Part shown: piece by piece, positions 22,666 to 30,372 of the stretch | How positions within the stretch are numbered: the stretch's first letter is position 1 | How the letters are laid out: each line of letters begins with the position of its first letter | Assembly (NCBI GenBank): GCA_017436605.1 | Contig: JAFSCW010000013.1 | Coordinates: 1 to 37,661 of the forward strand | DNA: 37,661 nucleotides | Reading direction: 5' to 3' | DNA from: Clostridia bacterium | Lineage (GTDB): Bacteria > Bacillota > Clostridia > Christensenellales > Aristaeellaceae | Translations under genes and position numbers: made by a program | Notes under the pieces: generated by a model | Database searches by the model: none | Told to the model about the DNA's origin: nothing | Seen by the model: the letters and a program-made list of their open reading frames with translations, nothing else

Positions 22666-23709
22666 TCAAGCCGGCGGAAGGGTCGCTTCCGGAGCGGGCT
22701 GTGCGTTGGTCTCCGGCTCAAAGCCGTAGCCCTCTTCAGCGCCGGGGAGGGTATCGACGAGCTCGATCTCCGGCTCGGCAGCCTTCTCGGCTTCCGCAGC
22801 GGCGCGGGCGGCTTCTTCTTCCATGGCGCGCAGGGCGGCCTCGGCCTCCTGACGCATGCGCTGCGCCTCATAGACGGCGGCGGCGGTCACCGGCTGACGG
22901 CCGGATTCCACGACGCCCAGCGCTTCCTGCATCACGGCGTACGGGCAGTCGCTGGTGAGCTTCGGTCCGCGGTACGGGCTGGAGGAGGTATGGCGGCCAT
23001 GGCGCATCTCGACGTGCGTGTAGTAGCTGCCGGACTTCTTGTCGCCTTCCTTTGCGATGAGGTCGCCGGCCTCGATCACGTCGCCGCGGCGGACGACGAT
23101 GTCCTCGCAGTGCAGATACAGCAGGGTGATGTCCAGCTCGGCGTTATACACGCCGACGGTGCCGTTGCTGTCGCCGGCGCGGGTAACCTCGCCGCCGAGG
23201 ATCGCATACAGGGAGCAGGCCTCTTCGTTGACGAAGTCGATGCCCTCATGCACGCCGGAGAAGCCTTCGCGGCCCTTCTTGCCGACGACGCGCTCGCAGT
23301 ACTGGCCGTAGAGCAGATAGGTTTCGCCCACGTCCGCGCCGTACAGGCGGGTGCGCATCGCGTCGGTGATGTCCAGAACGATCGGCGCGACGGCGTAGGT
23401 GCCGTCGGCGTCGACGACGAAATACTCGGCCGGGACGACGCTGGAGAACGGCGTGAGGTAGTACTCGCCGTGGTTGTAGGCGTAGACGTCATCGTAGTAG
23501 GTGACGGTATAGCCGCGGACATTGCGGTATTCGTTCACGAACCAGCGGTATTCCTCGGTCAGCTCCAGCTCGGTTTCAGCAGCCGGGGCGGCTTCGGCAA
23601 CAGCCGCGGTCTCTTCGGCGCCCGGCAGGGCAGCCTGATCCTCGGCATACGCGCCGGCGGCGAAAAGCAGGCTCGCAGCGGCGAGCACCGCGATCAATCT
23701 CTTCTTCAT
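22666..23709 (-). CDS. Secreted M23-like protein with altered active site
   Basis: Exported protein of 347 residues. A signal peptide ending AYA precedes an acidic Ala/Glu-rich stretch, then a domain of unknown type (about 50-140), and a peptidase M23 (LytM/lysostaphin) domain from about 148 to 245. HEGIDF supplies His154 and Asp158, and LYLHCE keeps His200. In the final HxH motif the first, catalytic His is replaced: YYTHVEMR has Tyr230 and keeps only His232. The C-terminal tail is a charged, Ala/Glu-rich helix, about 275-347, that looks like a coiled coil. It is thus probably a non-cleaving wall-binding or regulatory M23 protein. I prefer ATG 23709 (GGAGG seven bases before) over 23715. Confidence 0.82.
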   Translation of the reverse strand: MKKRLIAVLAAASLLFAAGAYAEDQAALPGAEETAAVAEAAPAAETELELTEEYRWFVNEYRNVRGYTVTYYDDVYAYNHGEYYLTPFSSVVPAEYFVVDADGTYAVAPIVLDITDAMRTRLYGADVGETYLLYGQYCERVVGKKGREGFSGVHEGIDFVNEEACSLYAILGGEVTRAGDSNGTVGVYNAELDITLLYLHCEDIVVRRGDVIEAGDLIAKEGDKKSGSYYTHVEMRHGRHTSSSPYRGPKLTSDCPYAVMQEALGVVESGRQPVTAAAVYEAQRMRQEAEAALRAMEEEAARAAAEAEKAAEPEIELVDTLPGAEEGYGFEPETNAQPAPEATLPPA

Positions 23710-23736
23710 GGTCATACCTCCGAAATGAGAGATTTT

Positions 23737-23758
23737 CTTATAAAATGCGATTTATAAG
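23737..23758. repeat. Perfect inverted repeat in the M23-like gene leader
   Basis: CTTATAAA (23737-23744), six bases, TTTATAAG (23751-23758). It lies between the promoter and the ribosome binding site, so it may be an operator or an mRNA hairpin. Confidence 0.55.
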
Positions 23759-23776
23759 AGACATTTTCTTCCTTTC

Positions 23777-23804
23777 ATTATACCAGACGGCGATGAAAAC
23801 TCAA
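23777..23804 (-). promoter_or_regulatory. Promoter of the M23-like gene
   Basis: On the minus strand TTGAGT (23799-23804), 16 bases, TATAAT (23777-23782). Confidence 0.65.
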
Positions 23805-23811
23805 GCGTTTT

Positions 23812-23840
23812 TTGCAAAATAGGCGCAAATATGGTATCCT
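23812..23840 (+). promoter_or_regulatory. Promoter of the VanZ-like gene
   Basis: TTGCAA (23812-23817), 17 bases, TATCCT (23835-23840). Divergent from the M23-like gene promoter. Confidence 0.6.
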
Positions 23841-23881
23841 GTCGTTAGCGAAGAAGCAAAGAAAAACGAGGGGGAAAAGCG

Positions 23882-24334
23882 ATGAAAAAGGCGGCGGCGT
23901 GGGCTTTATGCGCAGTCTGGATGGGCGTGATTTTTGCCATGTCCGCAATGCCGGGCGATGTATCCGGCGCGCAGAGCGGGATGATCACGCGGCTGATCGA
24001 AGGCGTGCTTTTGCTTCTGCCCGGCGGCGCGGATATTCCGCAGGACATCGTGCATCTGATCGTGCGCAAGGGCGCGCATATGGCGGAATACGCCGTGCTG
24101 TTTGCGCTGTATCGCCGCGCGCTCAGGCTCAGCGGCGCGAGGCGGCCGGGCATGACGGCGCTTGTGCTGTGCGCTGCCTACGCCGCGACGGATGAAATGC
24201 ACCAGGGTTTTGTCGCAGGCCGTGGGCCGAGCCCGGTGGACGTCGCGATCGACACGGCGGGCGCGGCGGCGATGTGGGCGGTGATGGCCGGATGGGAAGG
24301 TATCTGCAGAGAAAAGCCCACGCGCCTGCAATGA
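23882..24334 (+). CDS. VanZ-like family membrane protein
   Basis: Small membrane protein of 150 residues with four predicted spans. The family signatures are present: IVRKGAHMAEYAVLFALYRRAL (about 60-81), matching RKxAHxxEY, and YAATDEMHQGFVAGRGPSPVDVAIDTAGA (about 100-128), matching DExxQ-R-D-DxxG. VanZ-like proteins occur in envelope and glycopeptide-tolerance settings, and their biochemical activity is poorly known. The ATG at 23882 has GAGGGGG. It is not part of a van cluster. It stands alone between its promoter and a repeat. Confidence 0.9.
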   Translation: MKKAAAWALCAVWMGVIFAMSAMPGDVSGAQSGMITRLIEGVLLLLPGGADIPQDIVHLIVRKGAHMAEYAVLFALYRRALRLSGARRPGMTALVLCAAYAATDEMHQGFVAGRGPSPVDVAIDTAGAAAMWAVMAGWEGICREKPTRLQ

Positions 24335-24356
24335 TCCGGATGATCATTCTCTATAG

Positions 24357-24523
24357 GGGAGGAGCAGAGCCCCTCCCCTACAACGATTCGCGAACCTTTC
24401 GAATACACACCCCGGGGTCCGGGGCCACAGCCCCGGTCGTTTTAAGGGGTAAGGGGATTCCAAAGGGGCGAAGGGGGAAATCGAAATCCCCCTCGTCCCT
24501 TTGGCCCCAGCGGAGCGCGTTCC
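24357..24523. repeat. Dispersed intergenic repeat, copy 2
   Basis: It starts with the 25-bp core identical to 15475-15499 and continues with blocks shared with that copy: CCTCCCCTACAACGAT, CGCGAA, CTTTCGAATA, CCCCGGTCGTTTTAAGGGG, and finally TCGAAAT, CCCTCGTCCCTT and CCAGCGGAGCGCGTTC. It lies in the 364-base gap between VanZ-like and tldE. The remaining part (24524-24649) holds a small GCCC/GGGC hairpin near 24605 and no gene that I can see. Confidence 0.8.
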
Positions 24524-24649
24524 CCTGCGCATAGCGCAGAATCGTATCTTTTGTCTTTTGAGCAAGAATCAATCTTCAATCCGCTTGCGGGCGGCATTCC
24601 TTATGCCCTTTGGGCAGGGTGGGATTAGATCTTGCTGGATTGAATAACA

Positions 24650-24675
24650 AAAGAGGACGCACTGGCGTCCTCTTT
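24650..24675 (-). terminator. Terminator of the tldD-tldE operon
   Basis: AAAGAGGACGC/GCGTCCTCTTT stem with loop ACTG, then TTTTG on the minus strand. Confidence 0.9.
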
Positions 24676-24698
24676 GTCTATGCAGATGAAATGCACGC

Positions 24699-26048
24699 TT
24701 ATTCGCCGGCGATGTTCAGCAGGCGGACGGCGACGGACGGACAGCCGACGGGCGAGCCTTCAAAGAGCAGGTCGTCCCCGACTGCGGTAACGTCGCGCAG
24801 GAGCTGGTAGAAATTGCCTGCGACGGTGATCTGCTCCACAGCGCGGCGGATTTCGCCGCCGCAGATTTCAAAGCCGCGCGCCAGCAGCGAGAAATCGCCG
24901 CTGACGGGATTCGCGCCCGCGTGCAGGCCGCTGACCTCGGTGACCAGCAGGCCATCCCCGGCGGCGGCGATCAGATCGGAAAGCGGACGATCGCCCGGGG
25001 CGATGAACAGATTGCTCGGCGCGATGCGTCCTGCGCCTGCAGCGTTGCCGGTTGTTTTGGTTCCGGCCTTTTTGGCGGTCTTGCGGTTGTGCAGCAGGGT
25101 CTTCAGGACGCCGCCCTCGACGACGTGCTTCTTTTCCGTCGCCGCGCCCTCGCGGTCGAAGGGCGAGCTGCCGAGGCCCCAGGGCATCAGCGGGTCGTCC
25201 GTGATGGTCACCAGCGGGGAGGCGATGGTTTCGCCCTCCTTGCCGCTGAGCAGGGAGAGGCCCTTCTGCGCGTTGTCCGCAGAGAATACGCCGCAGAACG
25301 TCGAGAGCAGATCGGCCATGGCGTTGTTGCGGATGACGACGGGATACGCGCCGCTCGCCATGCGCACTGCGCCGAGCTTTTCAAGCGCGTCCTTGGCGCA
25401 GCCGTCGGCGACGTCCCAGGGCTTCACATCCTCGGGCGAGTAGCCCCACAGGAGCTTGAAGCCCGTCGCAGCCTGACTGCCCTCCTTGACCAGGCAGCTG
25501 GCGTAGGCGTAGATCATGTTGCTTCTGTGCGAGAGGCTGAGGCCGAGCGAGTTCCTGAGGATCGTCTCCTCGCCGGAGCTGGCGACGACGGTCGCGTCGG
25601 GCTGGATGCGCGCATCCGCGGCGGAAAGGCGCTTGTCGATCTCCATCGCCAGGGCGATCTTGTCCCCGGCGGAGACGTCATCAAGCGCTTCGCTGTAGTT
25701 GCATACGGCGCTGTAGGCGGGATCGGGCGGGAGGATATCGTCCTGCTCGTCGGTCTCGATCAGCTCCGCGCTCTCGCGCACGCCCGCAACCAGAAGCTGC
25801 AGGCTCTCCTCGTCGAGCGCCTGCGTGCTCGCCGTGCCGATGCGTTCGCCGACGCGGCCGCGCAGCGTGAGCGAAAGGCGGTCGGAGACCTTGTAATCCT
25901 CGAGCTTGCCCCCGCGCACGCGCACGGAGAACGTTTCGCTCGAGTTGGAGAAGATTTCCGCCGGGGCGATGCCGGCCTGCGCCGCGGCTTCAAGCGCGCG
26001 CGCGGAGAATTCGGACAGGCTCATGTCCTTGCTTGCGTCTTTGTTCAT
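24699..26048 (-). CDS. tldE: TldE/PmbA subunit of the TldD-TldE protease
   Basis: The non-catalytic partner of the TldD-TldE heterodimer, a zinc metalloprotease known to process microcin B17 and unfolded peptides in the cytoplasm. It is 449 residues. The family pattern appears in FSVRVRGGKLEDYKVSDRLSLTLRGRVGERIGTAST, in the middle PWGLGSSPFDREGAATEKKHVVEGGVLKTLLHNRKTAKKAGTKTTGNA, and in the end LLARGFEICGGEIRRAVEQITVAGNFYQLLRDVTAVGDD. No HExxxH is present, as expected for TldE. Start 26048 has GGAGGAG. The tldD stop is 13 bases upstream, so the two genes form one operon. No modified-peptide precursor gene was found nearby. Confidence 0.95.
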   Translation of the reverse strand: MNKDASKDMSLSEFSARALEAAAQAGIAPAEIFSNSSETFSVRVRGGKLEDYKVSDRLSLTLRGRVGERIGTASTQALDEESLQLLVAGVRESAELIETDEQDDILPPDPAYSAVCNYSEALDDVSAGDKIALAMEIDKRLSAADARIQPDATVVASSGEETILRNSLGLSLSHRSNMIYAYASCLVKEGSQAATGFKLLWGYSPEDVKPWDVADGCAKDALEKLGAVRMASGAYPVVIRNNAMADLLSTFCGVFSADNAQKGLSLLSGKEGETIASPLVTITDDPLMPWGLGSSPFDREGAATEKKHVVEGGVLKTLLHNRKTAKKAGTKTTGNAAGAGRIAPSNLFIAPGDRPLSDLIAAAGDGLLVTEVSGLHAGANPVSGDFSLLARGFEICGGEIRRAVEQITVAGNFYQLLRDVTAVGDDLLFEGSPVGCPSVAVRLLNIAGE

Positions 26049-26061
26049 CGTGATCTCCTCC

Positions 26062-27459
26062 TCACTTTCCGCCGACGGTCAGGCGGCTGACGCGGATGGT
26101 CGGCTGGCCGACGTTCGTGGGTACGCTGCCGCTGCGCGAGCCGCACATGCCCTGACCCATGGTCATGTTTTTGCCCACGCGGTCGATGCGCATGAGGATT
26201 TCGCTGCCCTTGCCGATCAGCGATGCGCCGCGCACGGGCGATGTGATTTTGCCGTCGCGCACGAGGTAGCCCTCCTGGACGGCGAAGTTGAATTCGCCCG
26301 TGGCCGGGTTGACGCTGCCGCCGCCCATCTGCGCGGCGTACAGGCCGTCGCCCATGGTGCGGATCATCTCTTCATCGTCGTCCGTGCCCGGGGCGATGAA
26401 GGTGTTGCGCATGCGGCTGGTCGGGGCGAAGGCGTAGCTTTCGCGCCTGCCGCTGCCCGTGGGCGCCATGCCCATCTTGAGGCCGTTCAGCCTGTCGATC
26501 ATGTAGTTCTTGAGCACGCCGTTTTCGATCAGCACAAGGCTTGTGGTCGGCAGGCCCTCGTCGTCGATGTTCTCCGAGCCCCATTCATTTGGCATCGTGC
26601 CGTCGTCGATGGCCGTGACGCAGGGCGCGGCGATCGTCTCGCCCAGCTTTCCGGAGAATTCGCTCATGCCCGGCTCAACGCTCGTCGCCTCGAGCGAATG
26701 GCCGCAGGCCTCATGGAAGATTACGCCGCCGAAGCCGCCGGCGATGACCACCGGCATTTCGCCCGCGGCGCAATACGGCGCGTCGAGCATGGTGACGGCG
26801 GTTCTGGCCGCCTTTTCGCCGGATGCGGCGGGATCCACGCGCGTGGAGAAGAGCTCAAAGCCCATACGCGCGCCGGGGTTGTCGGTGCCGGTCTGGTTCT
26901 CCGTGCCGTCGCTGGCGATGGCGGAGCAGGTCAGGCGGGTATAGGTGCGCGTATCGCCGGTATAGAGGCCTTCGCTGTTGGCGATGAGCACATGCTGCTC
27001 ACGGGCGATGAGCCCTGCCGTGACCTGCGTGATGCGCGGGGAGACGGCGCGCGCCGCCCTGTCCGCCTCGCGCAGGATCTGCGCCTTGTCCGCGGCGGGA
27101 ACGGAAAAGACGGATCTGGCGACGGGATGGAGATCGGCGGGACGCGTTTCATGCAGCACGACGTCGCGGCCGGAGCCGCGGCTGTCCATGACGGCGGCCG
27201 CCGCCTTGTCCGCCGCGCGCAGAAGGCCGGCGGGGGTGACGTCGCAGGTATAGACGTAAATGGAGCGCAGCGCGTCATAGACGCGGATGCCCGCGCCGCG
27301 CGGGCGCGAGGTCGATGCGTTTTCGATTCTGCCCGAGCGCAGCGAGAGACCGAACGTCCGGGAATCCTCATAGAAAATTTCTGCAAAGCTGCCGCCGCGC
27401 CGGAGCGCGCGGGCGAGCACCTGCTCGCAGATCGACTGGGTAAGCATGTGAGAAATCAT
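26062..27459 (-). CDS. tldD: TldD zinc metalloprotease subunit
   Basis: Catalytic subunit of TldD-TldE, 465 residues. GVIFHEACGHSLEA holds the zinc-binding HExxxH, and GQGMCGSRSGSVPTNVGQPTIRVSRLTVGG is the C-terminal family block with the Cys of the active site. The region NEWGSENIDDEGLPTTSLVLIENGVLKNYMIDRLNGLKMGMAPTGSGRR is highly typical. I use ATG 27459, which has AGGAGG at seven bases; the long extension to 28545 in the same frame is antisense to the MFS gene and has no protein features. The promoter is TTTACT-N17-TATACT (27491-27519). Confidence 0.96.
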   Translation of the reverse strand: MISHMLTQSICEQVLARALRRGGSFAEIFYEDSRTFGLSLRSGRIENASTSRPRGAGIRVYDALRSIYVYTCDVTPAGLLRAADKAAAAVMDSRGSGRDVVLHETRPADLHPVARSVFSVPAADKAQILREADRAARAVSPRITQVTAGLIAREQHVLIANSEGLYTGDTRTYTRLTCSAIASDGTENQTGTDNPGARMGFELFSTRVDPAASGEKAARTAVTMLDAPYCAAGEMPVVIAGGFGGVIFHEACGHSLEATSVEPGMSEFSGKLGETIAAPCVTAIDDGTMPNEWGSENIDDEGLPTTSLVLIENGVLKNYMIDRLNGLKMGMAPTGSGRRESYAFAPTSRMRNTFIAPGTDDDEEMIRTMGDGLYAAQMGGGSVNPATGEFNFAVQEGYLVRDGKITSPVRGASLIGKGSEILMRIDRVGKNMTMGQGMCGSRSGSVPTNVGQPTIRVSRLTVGGK

Positions 27460-27490
27460 GTCAATTCCTCCTGAACATTTCATATGCTTC

Positions 27491-27519
27491 AGTATACCCC
27501 AGAAAGAGGCAAAAGTAAA
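27491..27519 (-). promoter_or_regulatory. Promoter of the tldD-tldE operon
   Basis: On the minus strand TTTACT (27514-27519), 17 bases, TATACT (27491-27496). Confidence 0.6.
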
Positions 27520-27538
27520 CCGGAGCGCACGGAGCGCC

Positions 27539-27567
27539 TTGCATTCCCCGGCGCGCTCCTGTATAAT
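27539..27567 (+). promoter_or_regulatory. Promoter of the MFS gene
   Basis: TTGCAT (27539-27544), 17 bases, TATAAT (27562-27567). Divergent from the tldD promoter. Confidence 0.7.
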
Positions 27568-27606
27568 GTCAGCGATTGCGAAACGGACGCCGGCGGGAGG
27601 ATACGG

Positions 27607-28890
27607 ATGATGAATAAAATCAAAGCGCTGCTGATGAAAAGCGGCATGCTCCGCATGCTGCTGAGCATGAAGGGGAACGCGCGGGCCTGCCTCTGGCCGG
27701 AGCCGCTGTGGGGGATTCCGTATAACCTGTATCTGCCGTATGCGTCGCTGTTCATGGCGGCGCTGGGGCTTTCTCCCGCGGAGATCGGCTATGTGGCCTC
27801 GATCAACATCGTCTCTCAGGTCGTGTTTTCGACGATTTCCGGCGTTTTGACCGACAAGTTCGGCAGGCGATGGACGACGTTCATCTTCGATACGCTGGCG
27901 TGGTCGGTGCCGGAATTCATCTGGATGGCCTCGCAGAATTTTACATGGTTTGTTGCCGCCGCAATATTTAACGGCGCATGGCGCGTGACGGAGAATTCCT
28001 GGTCGCTGCTGCTGATCGACGACATGGACGAGGAGGACATCATGCCGGCCTTCTCGCTGACGCAGATGCTGGGACTTCTTTCGGCGTTTTTTGCGCCGCT
28101 GTCCAAGCTGGCGATCGACGCCTTCGGCCTCGTGCCGACGATGCGCGCGCTGTATTTTATCACGGGCGTATCGATGACGATCAAGTTCATCCTCGTGCAG
28201 GTGATGTCCACGGAGACCCGCGCCGGCAGGCGGCGCATGGAGGCGACACGCGGCAAGAGCATCTTCCGCCTGATCTACGAATGCAAGGACGTCTACCTGC
28301 GTACGGTTATGGACAGGCGCATGCTGCTGACCTTCGGCATCTATGCGGCGTATTCGCTGGTGACGACGCTGGTCAATACCTACTGGGCGCTGCTGGTGTG
28401 TCAGGAGCTGGGCGTGGCGGAGGGCGACGTCGTCTTCTTCACGACGCTGCGTTCCGTGGTGACGCTCCTTTGCGTGCTGCTGCTCGTCCCCAGGATCAGC
28501 CATATGCCGATTAAAAAGCCGATGCTCTGGGGGCTGTTCATGCACATGGCGTCGATGGCGATGCTCATGCTCGCGCCCTGCGGCGCGGCGGGCGTCTGCC
28601 TGCTGTTTGTCAGCACGGTGCTGGAGGCCGTGGCGCTGTCCATCCTCGCGCCGATTACCAGCTCGCTGATCTTCATCAACGCCGAGGAAGAGGAACGCGC
28701 GCGCGTATGCGGCCTGATCTACGGCACCATCGCGCTGATGACGGCGGTTTTCCCGGGCGTGATCGGCCTGCTGGCGGAGCGGTCGCTGCGCCTGCCGTTT
28801 GCGGTATGCATGGTGTTTTTCGGCTTTGCAGCGGTGCTGACTGTCCGGCTCAGCCGGATCGGAAAGGCGAACGAAAAGGCGCGGGCATGA
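27607..28890 (+). CDS. MFS transporter
   Basis: Major facilitator superfamily membrane protein, 427 residues, 11-12 spans. The conserved loop between spans 2 and 3 is ISGVLTDKFGRRWTTFIFD, close to GxxxDrxGRR. YLPYASLFMAALGLSPAEIGYVASINIVSQVVFSTISG forms the first two spans. The ATG at 27607 has GGGAGG; the frame extends to 27484, but that part covers the promoter. The substrate is not evident. It is followed by a hairpin (28893-28920) and then the promoter of the gene before parA. Confidence 0.88.
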   Translation: MMNKIKALLMKSGMLRMLLSMKGNARACLWPEPLWGIPYNLYLPYASLFMAALGLSPAEIGYVASINIVSQVVFSTISGVLTDKFGRRWTTFIFDTLAWSVPEFIWMASQNFTWFVAAAIFNGAWRVTENSWSLLLIDDMDEEDIMPAFSLTQMLGLLSAFFAPLSKLAIDAFGLVPTMRALYFITGVSMTIKFILVQVMSTETRAGRRRMEATRGKSIFRLIYECKDVYLRTVMDRRMLLTFGIYAAYSLVTTLVNTYWALLVCQELGVAEGDVVFFTTLRSVVTLLCVLLLVPRISHMPIKKPMLWGLFMHMASMAMLMLAPCGAAGVCLLFVSTVLEAVALSILAPITSSLIFINAEEEERARVCGLIYGTIALMTAVFPGVIGLLAERSLRLPFAVCMVFFGFAAVLTVRLSRIGKANEKARA

Positions 28891-28892
28891 CC

Positions 28893-28920
28893 GGGTTTTG
28901 CCCTGATTTTAGCAAAACCC
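28893..28920 (+). terminator. Hairpin after the MFS gene
   Basis: GGGTTTTGC/GCAAAACCC stem with a ten-base loop. It lacks a proper T-run, so it is at best a weak terminator. Confidence 0.45.
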
Positions 28921-28921
28921 C

Positions 28922-28951
28922 TTGCAGCATGACGGCGTAAGCGTGTACAAT
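28922..28951 (+). promoter_or_regulatory. Promoter upstream of the 150-residue protein and parAB
   Basis: TTGCAG (28922-28927), 18 bases, TACAAT (28946-28951). The leader is about 70 bases, ending at AGGAGGG before ATG 29027. Confidence 0.5.
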
Positions 28952-29026
28952 AGAACATGGAGGAGCGTGTACATCCGCACGCTCGAAGGCTGAGGAAAGG
29001 GACAAGGGCACACAGGAGGGATCGCG

Positions 29027-29479
29027 ATGGCAGGCAGGCTTGATCAGGTTGAATCCATGCTGCGCAGCCAGCTGGGCGGCGCGCTGCTTGAGCGCTGTCC
29101 GGATCTTGTCTACGCGGTCAATCAGTCGCTGGTGCGCTTTGGCAGGACGAGCGCGACGCTCTCCGTCCTCTGGCGGCAGATCGACTCCGCGCTGTTCAAT
29201 GCCGTCTATACCGGCACGGACCGCTCGATGGTTGTCATCCTCGACGACGGCACGCGCATGCGCGTGCGCAGCGACGCGATCCGCGACATGGCGGACAGGC
29301 TGCTTTCTCTGGCTTATGTCAGCAGCCCGGTCACGGACGAATTACAGGATGCGCTGTTTGATTTCGCGCGGGAGGGCTCCTATGCCGCGATGCGCGAGCT
29401 CGTCCGCCGGTTTCCGATGGATGAATTCGAGCGCTCCTGCTATGAGCAGGTGCTCGAGGAAAACGGGCAGTCGGTATGA
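29027..29479 (+). CDS. Unknown 150-residue protein upstream of parA
   Basis: I do not recognise this protein. It is soluble, mostly helical and without membrane segment or signal peptide. MAGRLDQVESMLRSQLGGALLERCPDLVYAVNQSLVRF forms amphipathic helices. A central part, YTGTDRSMVVILDDGTRMRVRSDAIRDMADRL, looks like a small beta-strand and helix unit. The C-terminus is acidic (MDEFERSCYEQVLEENGQSV). The gene is well formed: AGGAGGG ribosome binding site, a plausible promoter, and codon use like its neighbours. It lies 86 bases before parA on the same strand with no terminator between, so it could be cotranscribed with parAB. A role in segregation or its control is a guess from position only. Confidence 0.65.
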   Translation: MAGRLDQVESMLRSQLGGALLERCPDLVYAVNQSLVRFGRTSATLSVLWRQIDSALFNAVYTGTDRSMVVILDDGTRMRVRSDAIRDMADRLLSLAYVSSPVTDELQDALFDFAREGSYAAMRELVRRFPMDEFERSCYEQVLEENGQSV

Positions 29480-29509
29480 GCCGTCACCGCGATGCGGAAT
29501 GACAGACTG

Positions 29510-29537
29510 AATACAGCCTGAATACAAATCAAATACA
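29510..29537. repeat. Three AATACA repeats at 11-bp spacing before parA
   Basis: AATACA starts at 29510, 29521 and 29532, so all copies lie on one face of the helix. The array ends 28 bases before the parA start. It may be a binding site for ParA, ParB or another regulator. Confidence 0.55.
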
Positions 29538-29565
29538 GATATTGATATAGATTTTGAGGAACATC

Positions 29566-30321
29566 ATGGCAAAGATCATTGCAATTACGAATCAGAAGGG
29601 CGGCGTCGGCAAGACGACCACCAGCGTGAATCTCGCCGCGTGTGTCGCGGCGGAGGGATACCGGGTGCTGGTTGTGGACGCCGACCCGCAGGGCAATACA
29701 TCCAGCGGTCTGGGCGTGCGCGTGAAGAGCAGCACGAAAACGATTTACGAGGTGATGGCCGGCAGCGCGGCGCTTTCGGATGCGCTGGCGAAGACGCCGG
29801 TGGAGAAGCTGTTCGTCCTCCCGGCGGATATCCGCCTGGCCGGCGCGGAGATTGAGCTGGCCGGCATGGATAACCGCGAGCATGTGCTCGCGCAGGCGCT
29901 CGCTGCGGCGAAGGACATGTTCGATTACATCTTCATCGACTGCCCGCCGTCTCTGGGGCTGATCACGCTCAACGCGCTCTGCGCGGCAAACGGCGTGCTG
30001 ATCCCGATCCAGTGTGAATACTATGCGCTGGAGGGCGTGAGCGCGCTGATGGGCACGGTCCAGAAGGTGCAGAAGATCAATAAGCGGCTTTCCATCGAGG
30101 GCGTCGTGCTGACGATGCTCGACGCGCGCACGAACCTGGGCATTCAGGTCGCGCAGGAGGTGCGCAAGGTCTTCAAGGGCAAGGTCTACAATACCGTCGT
30201 TCCGCGCAATGTGCGCCTGGGCGAAGCGCCCAGCCACGGCATCCCGATCCATCTGTATGATCCGCGTTCGCTGGGCGCGCAGAGCTATCAGGCCCTGGCG
30301 AAGGAATTCCTGGCACGATAA
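29566..30321 (+). CDS. parA: Chromosome partitioning ATPase ParA/Soj
   Basis: Deviant-Walker ATPase that works with ParB and parS in chromosome segregation and, in Firmicutes, in control of replication initiation by DnaA. It is 251 residues. The deviant Walker A is KGGVGKTTT at 11-19 with both Lys11 and Lys16. [15 protein letters not shown] is the switch I region, and [18 protein letters not shown] is Walker [39 protein letters not shown] is the typical C-terminal block of chromosomal Soj proteins. There is no N-terminal HTH, which marks it as type Ib/chromosomal. I place the start at ATG 29566 with GAGGA before it, rather than TTG 29554. parB follows after 51 bases. Confidence 0.95.
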   Translation: MAKIIAITNQKGGVGKTTTSVNLAACVAAEGYRVLVVDADPQGNTSSGLGVRVKSSTKTIYEVMAGSAALSDALAKTPVEKLFVLPADIRLAGAEIELAGMDNREHVLAQALAAAKDMFDYIFIDCPPSLGLITLNALCAANGVLIPIQCEYYALEGVSALMGTVQKVQKINKRLSIEGVVLTMLDARTNLGIQVAQEVRKVFKGKVYNTVVPRNVRLGEAPSHGIPIHLYDPRSLGAQSYQALAKEFLAR

Positions 30322-30372
30322 CAACGGGATGAACGGCTTGCGCCCGCATCCGTATATGGAGAGGATATCATC

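Noticed and set aside
27460..28545. In-frame upstream extension of tldD
   Set aside because: Antisense to the MFS gene; the known TldD N-terminus and AGGAGG fix the start at 27459.
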